A stretch of DNA of 8,115 nucleotides. It comes from an uncultured beta proteobacterium. Lineage in GTDB: Bacteria > Pseudomonadota > Gammaproteobacteria > Burkholderiales > Burkholderiaceae_C. The notes beneath the pieces are model-generated. The model searched no databases. It had not been told where the DNA came from and saw nothing but the letters and a program-made list of their open reading frames with translations. The stretch spans positions 1-8,115 of the forward strand of contig CAIYNH010000784.1 of assembly GCA_903927495.1 (NCBI GenBank). The letters are read 5' to 3'. The position numbers and the translations under genes were made by a program. Position 1 is the stretch's first letter. Each line of letters opens with the position of its first letter. Shown in pieces: positions 1 to 6,760 of this stretch.

Positions 1-600
1 AGCGCGCGCAGCACAACGCCAGGGGTTGAACTTGGTCCCGGTGAGGTAATGAAAAGGGAGTCTGTTTGCGAGTCGTGAGTGAAAACTCAGATCGCTACTA
101 TCGGGCGCTGCTTACGCCACTGGTGTCAAATCTTGCTGTTCGGTTGGCGAAAGTTCGACTTGACGGTGCTATTGTAATAGGAGCAGTTTCAGAAAATTTG
201 ACTAAATAACTTCGTGTATACAGCAGGCTAAATTGTCGCTTCCGGTTTTTTGTCACGGATTTCGGTGTCAGAAGCAGCCTTGTGAAGGCGTCGCCTTTAC
301 AGTGACTCCTAACGTTTTCAATATGGTGGGCGGGTGGATATCCCCTCCTCCACGTGGCTCGTTAGTCGATCATCAAGAGCGGCATCGCAGCCTCGAACGA
401 GCAGTCTGGTATCGACACCGCTGCATGACGTAAGCTGGAATCCATATGAAATGTGCGATTCCTGCCTGTGGAAATCACCGAGCATGCGAAAATGGATGGT
501 TAACGAGTAAAGACTCTTCACACCATTTATTTATGACGGTATTTATGACGGTATTTAGTAGTACTTCCAAAAGAAAGCCGCATGCCTATTGGCGTTTGAC
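1..600. other. Unassigned region upstream of the rib genes
   Basis: No convincing gene is visible in this stretch. The open frames are all short: one at 233-433 (+), one at 318-521 (-), and the first part of 446-679 (+). None shows a recognisable domain. The frame entering at base 1 stays open only to a TGA at 76-78. No FMN riboswitch (RFN) signature is recognisable, although one often precedes ribB in Proteobacteria. A small imperfect hairpin (GTGAAGGC / GCCTTTAC, 282-300) and a 12-bp tandem repeat (529-557) are present. Because the 3' scrap of a ribE-like gene follows directly, I infer that this DNA replaced or was inserted into a normal riboflavin gene neighbour. It may be decayed mobile DNA, but I could not identify an element or its ends. 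Confidence 0.5.
529..557. repeat. 12-bp tandem duplication
   Basis: The unit ATTTATGACGGT occurs twice head to tail (529-540 and 541-552), followed by the first five bases of a third copy (553-557). It lies in non-coding sequence just before the ribE-like scrap. It is a short local duplication of unknown meaning, perhaps a replication-slippage scar. Confidence 0.85.
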
Positions 601-679
601 GAGATTCAACATGATCGCGCGCTATGTGGAGCGCATGCTCAGCATCACCCCTCTCGAGACTGACGTCGCAGTGCGTTAA
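601..679 (+). pseudogene. ribE: C-terminal remnant of riboflavin synthase (ribE)
   Basis: The reading frame ending at the TAA at 677-679 encodes N-M-I-A-R-Y-V-E-R-M-L (from 608). This matches the characteristic end of riboflavin synthase alpha chains, usually written E-I-D-x-I-A-R-Y-V-E-R-M. The Glu-Ile codons expected just before it are present as GAGATT at 601-606, but one base out of frame, which suggests a one-base insertion or a nearby breakpoint. Nothing resembling the rest of the roughly 200-residue enzyme, such as its N-terminal M-F-T-G-I motif, was found upstream. The position directly before ribB/ribH is where ribE sits in many Burkholderiales. The call rests on about 12 residues plus context. 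A chance match is possible but unlikely. Confidence 0.65.
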
Positions 680-719
680 TTCATTAACATTTCACCCCCG
701 ATTTAGCAAAGATACCCTC

Positions 720-1835
720 ATGATCTCACTGGAACCCGTGACCATTTCCCCTGTAGAAGACATCGTAGCCGACATGCGTGCTGGCCGGATGGTCATTCTG
801 GTCGACGAAGAAGACCGCGAAAACGAAGGTGACCTGGTGATGGCAGCGGAGCACGTCACGGCCGAGTCGGTCAATTTCATGGCCCGCTTTGGGCGCGGTC
901 TGATTTGCCTGACGCTCACCCGTGATCGCTGCGAACGTCTGCAACTGACACCCATGACAGCGCGCAATGGCGACAAAAAAGGCACTGCATTTACTGTTTC
1001 CATTGAGGCTGCCGAGGGTGTCACCACCGGCATTTCGGCGGCTGACCGGGCCCGCACGGTGCAGGCGGCCGTCGCCAAAGATGCCAAACCCGAGGATCTC
1101 GTGCAACCCGGTCACGTATTTCCGCTGCAAGCGGTAGAAGGCGGCGTACTGATTCGTGCCGGACACACCGAAGCAGGCTGCGATCTGGCCGCCATGGCAG
1201 GTTGCGCGCCAGCGGCCATGATTTGCGAAATCATGAAAGACGATGGCACTATGGCCCGCCTGCCCGATTTGCAACTGTTTGGTGCCGAGCATGACCTGAA
1301 AATTGGCACCATTGCCGATTTGATTGCCCACCGCAGTCGCGTTGAATCACTGGTTGAACATTTGGGCTCACGCCCCATGACCACTGCATTTGGTGAATTT
1401 ACGGCCCATACCTTCAAAGACAAAACCGCGCACGGTGTGCATTTGGCACTGGTCAAAGGCCAATGGGACAAAAACGACACGGTGCTGGCCCGTGTCCACG
1501 AACCGCTGTCGGTTCTGGACGCACTCGAGGTTGGCCGGGCCATGCACTCCTGGAGTCTTGACACCAGTCTGGCGCGGGTGGCTGCCGAGGGAAAAGGCGT
1601 GGTGGTGTTTCTTAACTGCGGCGAAAGCGGTGCGCAATTGCTGGCGCAGTTTGATGGCACTGCGCGCGCCAGCCACGGCCCGGAACGTGGCCGGATGGAC
1701 TTGCGCACCTATGGCGTTGGCGCACAGATTTTGCGCGAATGCGGTGTCCACAAAATGAAACTCCTGGGCAACCCCAGGCGCATGCCCAGTATGACTGGCT
1801 ATGGGCTAGAGATCGTCGGCTACGTCACCAAATAA
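720..1835 (+). CDS. ribBX: 3,4-dihydroxy-2-butanone 4-phosphate synthase with degenerate GTP cyclohydrolase II domain (RibBX type)
   Basis: This cytosolic enzyme converts ribulose 5-phosphate to 3,4-dihydroxy-2-butanone 4-phosphate and formate, supplying the four-carbon unit of riboflavin. The 371-residue protein has two parts. Residues about 8-205 are a full RibB domain with the acidic loop [10 protein letters not shown] (29-38), the G-T-A-F-T-V-S / T-T-G-I-S region (88-106), and P-G-H-V-F-P-L...R-A-G-H-T-E-A (130-152). Residues about 210-371 resemble RibA but have lost the three zinc-binding cysteines and the R-x-E-G-R-G-I-G segment, which reads N-C-G-E-S-G-A at 299-305. The Y-G-V-G-A-Q-I-L-R segment (331-339) and [13 protein letters not shown] (348-360) remain. 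This matches the RibBX variants described in Proteobacteria, so GTP cyclohydrolase II must be encoded elsewhere. The ATG at 720 starts the conserved domain; an upstream in-frame ATG at 624 only reads through the ribE scrap. No strong ribosome binding site is visible. It is the first gene of the cluster. Confidence 0.93.
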   Translation: MISLEPVTISPVEDIVADMRAGRMVILVDEEDRENEGDLVMAAEHVTAESVNFMARFGRGLICLTLTRDRCERLQLTPMTARNGDKKGTAFTVSIEAAEGVTTGISAADRARTVQAAVAKDAKPEDLVQPGHVFPLQAVEGGVLIRAGHTEAGCDLAAMAGCAPAAMICEIMKDDGTMARLPDLQLFGAEHDLKIGTIADLIAHRSRVESLVEHLGSRPMTTAFGEFTAHTFKDKTAHGVHLALVKGQWDKNDTVLARVHEPLSVLDALEVGRAMHSWSLDTSLARVAAEGKGVVVFLNCGESGAQLLAQFDGTARASHGPERGRMDLRTYGVGAQILRECGVHKMKLLGNPRRMPSMTGYGLEIVGYVTK

Positions 1836-1851
1836 TCAACCGGAAAACCCT

Positions 1852-2328
1852 ATGCTGAACGCTGACCAAGGCATACTCGATGCCACTGACCATCGCCTTA
1901 ACGGCAAAAAACTCACCATTGGGGTGGTGCAAGCCCGTTTTAATTCGAGCGTGACAGATGCGCTCGCCGCCGCTTGCAAAACTGAACTGCTGGCGCTGGG
2001 TGTTCCCGAAAAACACATCACATTGGTCCAGGTACCCGGCGCACTGGAAGTTCCGGTGGCCTTGATGGCGATGGCCGAAAAATTAAAATTTGATGCACTG
2101 ATTGCTCTGGGCTGCATTATTCGCGGTGAAACCTACCATTTTGAACTGGTGGCCAATGAGTCTGGCGCAGGTGTCAGTCGCGTTGCGCTAGATTACCAGT
2201 TGCCCATAGCCAACGCCATTCTCACCACTGAGAGTATGGAACAGGCCATTGCACGTCAAACTGACAAAGGTCGTGATGCCGCGCGCGTGGCAGTCGAGAT
2301 GGCCAATTTACTGGAAGCCATATCATGA
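1852..2328 (+). CDS. ribH: 6,7-dimethyl-8-ribityllumazine synthase
   Basis: This enzyme condenses 5-amino-6-ribitylaminouracil with the RibB product to give lumazine, the penultimate step of riboflavin synthesis. The family forms cytosolic pentamers or larger shells. At 158 residues it has normal family length. Visible motifs are the substrate-binding R-F-N (29-31), V-P-G-A-L-E-V-P (61-68), the catalytic-loop block [12 protein letters not shown] with the likely catalytic His96, [12 protein letters not shown], and D-K-G-R-D-A-A near the C-terminus. It starts 16 bases after ribBX and its stop overlaps the nusB start (ATGA at 2325-2328), so expression is probably coupled to both neighbours. The GGAAAA before the start is only a weak Shine-Dalgarno site. 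Confidence 0.96.
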   Translation: MLNADQGILDATDHRLNGKKLTIGVVQARFNSSVTDALAAACKTELLALGVPEKHITLVQVPGALEVPVALMAMAEKLKFDALIALGCIIRGETYHFELVANESGAGVSRVALDYQLPIANAILTTESMEQAIARQTDKGRDAARVAVEMANLLEAIS

Positions 2329-2858
2329 GCGAATCAAGTCACCCAACCCCGTCGACACGCCCGCCACGCCAAAGCCGCAAAGGACTCACCAGCACCGGCG
2401 TGCTTAAAGCGGCAAGCAAGTCGCCACGCTCAAGGGCCCGGGAGTTTGCCTTGCAAGCGCTTTACCAGGTACTGGTGGGGAAAAATGAAGTGTCTGACAT
2501 CGACCTCTTCACCCGTGATCTGGCTGGATTTAACAAATCCGATGCCCTTCATTTTGATGCTTTGCTACACGGTTGTGCCGAACACGCAGCCGATTTGGAT
2601 GCCTTGATCGCACCGCTGCTGGATCGCAAATTTAGCGAAATTTCCCCGGTCGAGCACGCCGTAATGTGGATTGGCACCTTCGAGTTCAAATATTGCCCTG
2701 ACGTGCCCTGGCGCGTGGTGCTCAACGAATGCATAGAGTTGGCCAAGGAGTTTGGCGGCACCGACGGGCACAAATACGTTAACGGGGTTCTCAATGCCTT
2801 AGCTACACAATTGCGCGAAGCGGAAGTTTCAACCGACCGGAGTCATGCTCGGGCCTGA
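2325..2858 (+). CDS. nusB: Transcription antitermination factor NusB
   Basis: NusB binds NusE (ribosomal protein S10) and boxA RNA in antitermination complexes, notably on rRNA operons. The 177-residue protein contains the whole helical NusB domain: [12 protein letters not shown] at 36-47, then [20 protein letters not shown] and [14 protein letters not shown] in the C-terminal half. Residues 1-35 are a basic, Ser/Pro/Arg-rich extension that E. coli NusB (about 139 residues) lacks and that is probably disordered. The start is set by the ATGA overlap with ribH. The ribH-nusB pairing is a widely conserved arrangement, including in E. coli. Confidence 0.95.
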   Translation: MSESSHPTPSTRPPRQSRKGLTSTGVLKAASKSPRSRAREFALQALYQVLVGKNEVSDIDLFTRDLAGFNKSDALHFDALLHGCAEHAADLDALIAPLLDRKFSEISPVEHAVMWIGTFEFKYCPDVPWRVVLNECIELAKEFGGTDGHKYVNGVLNALATQLREAEVSTDRSHARA

Positions 2859-2866
2859 TCACGCAC

Positions 2867-4051
2867 ATGAGAATTTCAACTCGCTCCCAGCGCATTGAGC
2901 CGTTCTACGTGATGGAGGTTGCCAAGGCTGCCAACGCGGTGGCGGCTCAGGTCGCACATACCGACACCCCAATGGTCTTTTTGAACATTGGTGAACCCGA
3001 CTTCAGCGCACCGCCGCGGGTTCAGGAAGCTGCCGTGAAGGCGGTTCGTGGGGGAAAATCGCAGTACACCCAAGCCACCGGCTTGCCTGAACTGCGCGAA
3101 CGGATCAGCAGTTGGTATTCCAGCCGTTTTGACCTAAACGTGCCTGCCAGCCGGATTGTGGTCACAGCCGGAGCTTCAGCCGCCCTGCAATTGGCCTGTC
3201 TGGCACTCATCGATGCCGGCGACGAAATTCTGATGCCAGACCCCTGTTACCCATGTAACCGACATTTTGTCTCGGCTGCAGATGGCACCGCCGTGCTGAT
3301 ACCAACAACTGCCACCGAGCGTTTTCAGCTTACCAGCGAGAAAGTAGCCACGGCCTGGACGCTGCGTACCCGAGGTGTGCTGCTGGCTTCACCCTCCAAT
3401 CCGACCGGCACCTCGATTGCCCCGGATGAACTGCGCCGCATTCACGAAGTTGTCAGTGCCAAGGGTGGCATCACCCTGATCGATGAAATTTATCTGGGGC
3501 TGAGCTACGATCCAAATTTCGGGCATACAGCGTTATCAATCGATGAGCAAATCATCAGCATCAACAGTTTTTCAAAATACTTCAACATGACCGGTTGGCG
3601 TCTGGGCTGGATGGTGGTGCCCGAACCCCTGGTTGCTGTGATCGAGCGACTGGCTCAAAATCTGTTTATTTGCCCGAGCACCCTCTCGCAATATGCCGCG
3701 CTTGCCTGTTTTGAACAGGAGAGCCTGAATGAATACGAGCGCCGTCGTGCTGAATTCAAAGCCCGGCGCGACTACTTCATTCCAGCGCTCAACGCGCTCG
3801 GCTTCAACGTGCCCGTCATGCCCGACGGTGCCTTTTATGCCTGGGCCGATTGCTCTGCCGCCTGTGAAAAACTGGGCATCAGCGGCAGCTGGAATCTGGC
3901 CTTTGAACTCATGAACAAAGCCCATGTGGCCGTCACACCGGGGCGCGACTTCGGCAGCGCCGACAGCCAACGTTTTATTCGTTTTTCAACTGCCAACTCA
4001 ATGGCACAACTGCACACCGCCATTGACCGACTGAAGGCACTGCTGGCATGA
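2867..4051 (+). CDS. PLP-dependent class I/II aminotransferase, substrate unknown
   Basis: A 394-residue cytosolic fold-type I aminotransferase. Visible signatures are the N-terminal L-N-I-G-E-P-D-F (39-46), the cofactor-binding T-A-G-A-S-A-A-L (100-107), the S-N-P-T-G loop with Asn178, D-E-I-Y (206-209) that contacts the pyridoxal ring, and the Schiff-base lysine Lys237 in S-F-S-K. The C-terminal F-I-R-F-S carries Arg372, the usual substrate-carboxylate binder. These features fit transamination of an alpha-amino acid with a 2-oxo acid, but they do not fix the substrate. Aspartate- or alanine-type specificity is possible. It starts 8 bases after nusB without an obvious ribosome binding site and overlaps ybgC by ATGA at 4048-4051. 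A gene of this type between nusB and ybgC fits the layout I recall from Burkholderiales. No functional link to riboflavin or Tol is evident from the sequence. Confidence 0.9.
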   Translation: MRISTRSQRIEPFYVMEVAKAANAVAAQVAHTDTPMVFLNIGEPDFSAPPRVQEAAVKAVRGGKSQYTQATGLPELRERISSWYSSRFDLNVPASRIVVTAGASAALQLACLALIDAGDEILMPDPCYPCNRHFVSAADGTAVLIPTTATERFQLTSEKVATAWTLRTRGVLLASPSNPTGTSIAPDELRRIHEVVSAKGGITLIDEIYLGLSYDPNFGHTALSIDEQIISINSFSKYFNMTGWRLGWMVVPEPLVAVIERLAQNLFICPSTLSQYAALACFEQESLNEYERRRAEFKARRDYFIPALNALGFNVPVMPDGAFYAWADCSAACEKLGISGSWNLAFELMNKAHVAVTPGRDFGSADSQRFIRFSTANSMAQLHTAIDRLKALLA

Positions 4052-4470
4052 AGCACGAGAAGGCCGAGACCTTCACCTGGCGGGTGCGCGTCTATTGGGA
4101 GGATACCGATGCCGGTGGCATTGTGTTTTATGCCAACTATCTTAAATTTTTTGAGCGATCACGCACCGAGTGGCTGCGCTCCAAGGGGATCGAACAGCAC
4201 GCGCTGCGGCAAACCACTGGTGGCATGTTTGTGGTGGGCGATGCCCACATCCGCTACCTCCAAAGCGCCCGGCTCGATGACGAACTTTTGGTGACTACTA
4301 CACTGCTGAATGCGGGTCGCGCCTCCATGACGATCCATCAACAAGCTTCTTTAATCAGCGCAACTGGCCCGGTATTGCTGTGCGAAGGCACCATCCGCGC
4401 CGGCTGGGTGAATGCCAGCACCATCAAACCTGCCAGAATCCCATCAAATATTTTGACTGCCCTGACATGA
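4048..4470 (+). CDS. ybgC: Tol-Pal-associated acyl-CoA thioesterase YbgC
   Basis: A 140-residue single-hotdog-fold thioesterase of the 4-hydroxybenzoyl-CoA thioesterase/YbgC family. The signature Y-W-E-D-T-D-A-G-G-I-V-F-Y-A-N-Y-L lies at 16-32, and Asp21 aligns with the catalytic aspartate of the 4-hydroxybenzoyl-CoA enzyme. F-F-E-R-S-R-T-E-W-L-R follows at 34-44. Family members hydrolyse acyl-CoA thioesters in the cytosol near the inner membrane and are linked to phospholipid metabolism. The gene is normally the first of the tol-pal cluster, as here. ATGA overlaps join it to the aminotransferase (4048-4051) and to tolQ (4467-4470), so translational coupling is likely. Confidence 0.94.
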   Translation: MKHEKAETFTWRVRVYWEDTDAGGIVFYANYLKFFERSRTEWLRSKGIEQHALRQTTGGMFVVGDAHIRYLQSARLDDELLVTTTLLNAGRASMTIHQQASLISATGPVLLCEGTIRAGWVNASTIKPARIPSNILTALT

Positions 4471-5159
4471 ACCAAGACCTCTCTATTTTCCATCTGGTGA
4501 TGAATGCCAGCATCGTCGTGCAACTGGTGATGCTGCTTCTGATCGTCATCTCGGTAGCCAGTTGGGCTGCAATTTTTCGCAAACTGTTCTCGCTGAGCAA
4601 GGTAAAAGCGCTCAACGACACCTTTGAGCGCGAATTCTGGTCTGGCAGCAGTTTGAATGATTTATTTGCGGCAGCCACTAAAAACGCCCGAGCCGCAGGC
4701 CCCATGGAGCGCATTTTTGCCAGCGGCATGCGTGAATATCAAAAGCTGCGTGAACGCCGCATTACCGATGCATCGGCGCTGATGGATGGCGCACGCCGGG
4801 CCATGCGAGCCAGCTTTCAGCGAGAAATGGATGTCGTTGAGACCAATTTGTCCTTCCTGGCCTCGGTCGGCTCGGTGTCACCGTATGTTGGCTTGTTTGG
4901 TACCGTGTGGGGCATCATGCACTCGTTCACCGGCCTGGCCGCCTTGGCACAAGTGACCCTAGCAACGGTTGCGCCCGGCATTGCCGAAGCGCTGGTATCG
5001 ACTGCCATCGGGCTGTTTGCCGCCATTCCGGCGGTGGTGGCTTACAACCGTTTTGCCCATGACATTGACCGTATCGCGATTCGTCTGGAGACCTTCATCG
5101 AAGAGTTTTCCAACATCTTGCAGCGCAACGTTGGCGCGCAATCCGCTTCGGGGCACTGA
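4467..5159 (+). CDS. tolQ: Tol-Pal system inner-membrane motor protein TolQ
   Basis: TolQ, a member of the MotA/TolQ/ExbB family, forms the proton-driven inner-membrane motor with TolR. The motor energises TolA for outer-membrane constriction at division. The ATG at 4467 gives 230 residues, equal to E. coli TolQ, and overlaps the ybgC stop. A longer in-frame start at 4380 would run inside ybgC and is unlikely. Three membrane segments are visible: about 15-37, 128-158 and 168-194. The last two carry V-G-L-F-G-T-V-W-G-I with Thr146 and E-A-L-V-S-T-A-I-G-L with Thr179, matching the conserved channel threonines. A cytoplasmic loop rich in charged residues lies between segments 1 and 2. tolR starts two bases after the stop. 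Confidence 0.96.
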   Translation: MNQDLSIFHLVMNASIVVQLVMLLLIVISVASWAAIFRKLFSLSKVKALNDTFEREFWSGSSLNDLFAAATKNARAAGPMERIFASGMREYQKLRERRITDASALMDGARRAMRASFQREMDVVETNLSFLASVGSVSPYVGLFGTVWGIMHSFTGLAALAQVTLATVAPGIAEALVSTAIGLFAAIPAVVAYNRFAHDIDRIAIRLETFIEEFSNILQRNVGAQSASGH

Positions 5160-5161
5160 GC

Positions 5162-5581
5162 ATGGCTTCTGTTGTCAGCCGTGGCAGGGGACGGCGCACC
5201 ATCAGTGAAATCAACATGGTGCCCTTCATTGATGTGATGCTGGTTCTGCTGATCATCTTCATGGTCACCGCACCGCTGATTGCGCCCAGCATGATCGACC
5301 TGCCCAGCGTCGGCAAAGCCGCCAAACAACCCGATCAGGTAGTGCAAATCATCATCGGCAAAGATGAAATGCTGGAACTTAAGCTCAAAGACAAGACCTC
5401 CAGCATCACGCTCAAAGAAATCGCCAGCGTCGTCAAGCAGGCGCAAGGTGGAGTGCCCAACTCGGCAGTAGTCATCAGTGCCGATAAAAACGTCAAATAC
5501 GAGTCTGTGGTCAAAGTTATGGACACTTTGCAGCGCGCTGGTATCGCTCGTGTTGGTCTGTCGGTGCAACTGGCCAATTAG
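5162..5581 (+). CDS. tolR: Tol-Pal system protein TolR
   Basis: TolR is the ExbD/TolR-family partner of TolQ. The 139-residue protein has a short basic cytoplasmic N-terminus, one membrane helix at about 20-42 (M-V-P-F-I-D-V-M-L-V-L-L-I-I-F) and a periplasmic C-terminal domain. Asp24 in F-I-D is the conserved membrane carboxylate that carries protons, matching Asp23 of E. coli. Length is normal. The gene lies two bases after tolQ and nine before tolA, so the three form one translational block. Confidence 0.96.
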   Translation: MASVVSRGRGRRTISEINMVPFIDVMLVLLIIFMVTAPLIAPSMIDLPSVGKAAKQPDQVVQIIIGKDEMLELKLKDKTSSITLKEIASVVKQAQGGVPNSAVVISADKNVKYESVVKVMDTLQRAGIARVGLSVQLAN

Positions 5582-5590
5582 CCTTAAAAA

Positions 5591-6439
5591 ATGCACGCTG
5601 CGTCGGAACGTCTTGAGTTTGCGCCCCCACCCACGCCGGGGCTGCTAAGAGCCCTGATACTGGCCGTGCTTGCACACGCGTTACTGATAGCGGGACTCAA
5701 ACTGGGGGTGGAGTGGCGGCGTGAGGCACCTGTCTTCAGTGCCGAAGCCGAACTCTGGTCGGCAATCCCTGAGGAAGCTGCCCCAAGGCTCATAGAAGAA
5801 CCAACTGAAGCACCCAAACCAGCACCAGCATTAACACCGGAACCCGAACTGGAGGTGCAGCCAACAAAAGTTGACATTGCACTGGAACAGGAAAAACAGC
5901 GGATCCAAAAGCAACAGCAGCTTGAATTTGAACAGCAGCAGGAAAAAATCCGCCAGGACAAGCGCAAGGCCGAGCAACTCAAAGCAGACAAACTCAAACA
6001 GGAACTTGCTGAAAAAATCAAGAAAGACACACTTGAGAAGAAAAAAACCGATCTCGAAGCCAAACAGTCTGAAGTCCAACGCCAAGCCAATCTCGCCCGC
6101 ATGACCGGCATGGCCGGTGCCAGTGGAGCCGCAACCGCTACCGGAACATCTTTGAAATCAGCCGGTCCGTCGGCCAGTTATGGTGGTCGGATTCGCGCCC
6201 GCATCAAACCCAATATTGTTTTCAATCCAAATGATGTCCTCGGCAACCCTAGCGCTGAAGTAGAGGTGCGAACGGCACCTGATGGCACCATCGTCGGTCG
6301 AAAATTGCTCAAGTCCAGTGGGGTCAAAGCATGGGATGAGGCTGTGCTCAAAGCCATTGACAAAACCGAGGTACTTCCGCGTGACAGCGATGGTCGGGTG
6401 CCGGCATTGCTGGAAATCAGCTTTCGGCCCAAAGATTAG
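5591..6439 (+). CDS. tolA: Cell-envelope integrity protein TolA
   Basis: TolA spans the periplasm and links the TolQR motor to TolB/Pal. The 282-residue protein shows the expected three parts. An inner-membrane anchor lies at about 18-38 and includes A-V-L-A-H (25-29); His29 matches the functional histidine, while the serine four residues before it in E. coli is Ala here. A Pro/Glu-rich stretch (60-92) then leads into a Lys/Glu/Gln coiled coil (about 95-167), followed by a Gly/Ala/Ser linker. Last is a TonB-like C-terminal domain (about 196-282) with Y-G-G-R-I-R-A-R-I-K-P-N and V-R-T-A-P-D-G-T-I-V-G. It is shorter than E. coli TolA (421 residues) because the coiled coil is shorter. The start lacks a clear ribosome binding site. 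tolB and pal do not follow. Confidence 0.92.
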   Translation: MHAASERLEFAPPPTPGLLRALILAVLAHALLIAGLKLGVEWRREAPVFSAEAELWSAIPEEAAPRLIEEPTEAPKPAPALTPEPELEVQPTKVDIALEQEKQRIQKQQQLEFEQQQEKIRQDKRKAEQLKADKLKQELAEKIKKDTLEKKKTDLEAKQSEVQRQANLARMTGMAGASGAATATGTSLKSAGPSASYGGRIRARIKPNIVFNPNDVLGNPSAEVEVRTAPDGTIVGRKLLKSSGVKAWDEAVLKAIDKTEVLPRDSDGRVPALLEISFRPKD

Positions 6440-6445
6440 CTTCTA

Positions 6446-6486
6446 TTTTTATAGCACTTAATGCTTGGTAGACAAGCTCTATAGCC
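6446..6486 (+). repeat. Imperfect hairpin after tolA, possible terminator or repeat element
   Basis: Seven bases after the tolA stop lies a dyad with core GCTTG / CAAGC (6463-6467 and 6473-6477, loop GTAGA), flanked by TATAG and CTATA arms with an asymmetric internal loop. The pattern is reminiscent of the short TATAGC...GCTTG...CAAGC...GCTAT palindromes I recall from Comamonadaceae intergenic regions, here degenerate. There is no T-tract directly downstream, so intrinsic termination is uncertain. The five T at 6446-6450 precede the hairpin, which would suit termination of the opposite strand better. Confidence 0.4.
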
Positions 6487-6664
6487 AGATTCTGTGATTA
6501 GTCAAAGTGGATTCTCGGGGCCTGGAAAAACCGAAAGATGCCGCTACGCCAGCGGTGCTCATCAGTGAAGCTTGGACTTGCAATACAACGACGCATATCA
6601 AATTTGTACTTGGGTTCCATCCAGGAGTCCCGCAATGGCACACGCTCGAGCCGCTAATTGCCCC

Positions 6665-6677
6665 TAAGCTGTTGATT
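6665..6677 (-). promoter_or_regulatory. Putative IHF binding site upstream of receiver gene 1
   Basis: Read on the minus strand, this 13-mer is AATCAACAGCTTA, a full match to the IHF consensus WATCAANNNNTTR. It ends 33 bp before the GG of the sigma-54 promoter at 6710. IHF bends DNA so that a distant activator can touch sigma-54 RNA polymerase, and a site between about -60 and -70 is typical. A matching site at the same distance precedes the second receiver gene. That repetition makes a chance match much less likely. Confidence 0.7.
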
Positions 6678-6708
6678 AACAAGTGAATTTCCAAGTTATC
6701 CAAGGATC

Positions 6709-6726
6709 AGGCACAGGAATTGCTTA
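6709..6726 (+). promoter_or_regulatory. Sigma-54 (-24/-12) promoter of receiver gene 1
   Basis: The sequence AGGCACAGGAATTGCTTA has the invariant GG (6710-6711) and GC (6722-6723) exactly 12 bases apart and matches the consensus TGGCACG-N4-TTGCW apart from the first and seventh bases. Transcription is predicted to begin near 6735, giving a leader of about 26 bases that contains the GAGGT ribosome site at 6749-6753. Such promoters need an AAA+ enhancer-binding protein, and none is encoded in the window. This also argues against the upstream in-frame GTG at 6683 as the gene start, since it would precede the transcript. Confidence 0.85.
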
Positions 6727-6760
6727 TATTCATGCAAACATAACCGATGAGGTAAGCAAA

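Noticed and set aside
198..222. TTGACT followed by TATACA as a sigma-70 promoter for the rib genes.
   Set aside because: The spacing is only 13 bp, too short for -35/-10, and it is about 500 bp from ribBX.
233..521. Short open frames on both strands (233-433 plus, 318-521 minus) as possible transposase scraps.
   Set aside because: They overlap each other on opposite strands and neither shows a motif I can name, so calling a mobile element would be a guess.
1..719. FMN riboswitch expected before a rib operon.
   Set aside because: None of the conserved RFN blocks could be recognised in this stretch.
726..1758. Several overlapping long open frames on both strands inside ribBX.
   Set aside because: RibBX explains the region with family motifs from end to end; the others are frame shadows of GC-rich coding DNA.
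5584..6111. Long minus-strand open frame of 175 codons opposite tolA.
   Set aside because: Its Ser/Cys/Phe-rich translation is the antisense image of the Lys/Glu/Gln-rich TolA coiled coil and shows no domain.
6507..6686. A 59-codon plus-strand open frame starting with GTG between tolA and receiver 1.
   Set aside because: It has no ribosome site or recognisable motif and runs through the IHF site and up to the sigma-54 promoter, whose conservation with the second control region explains the sequence better.
6683..6760. Longer start (GTG at 6683) for receiver 1.
   Set aside because: It would begin upstream of the predicted transcript start near 6735 and lacks a ribosome site; the ATG at 6761 has GAGGT at good spacing and directly precedes the receiver fold.
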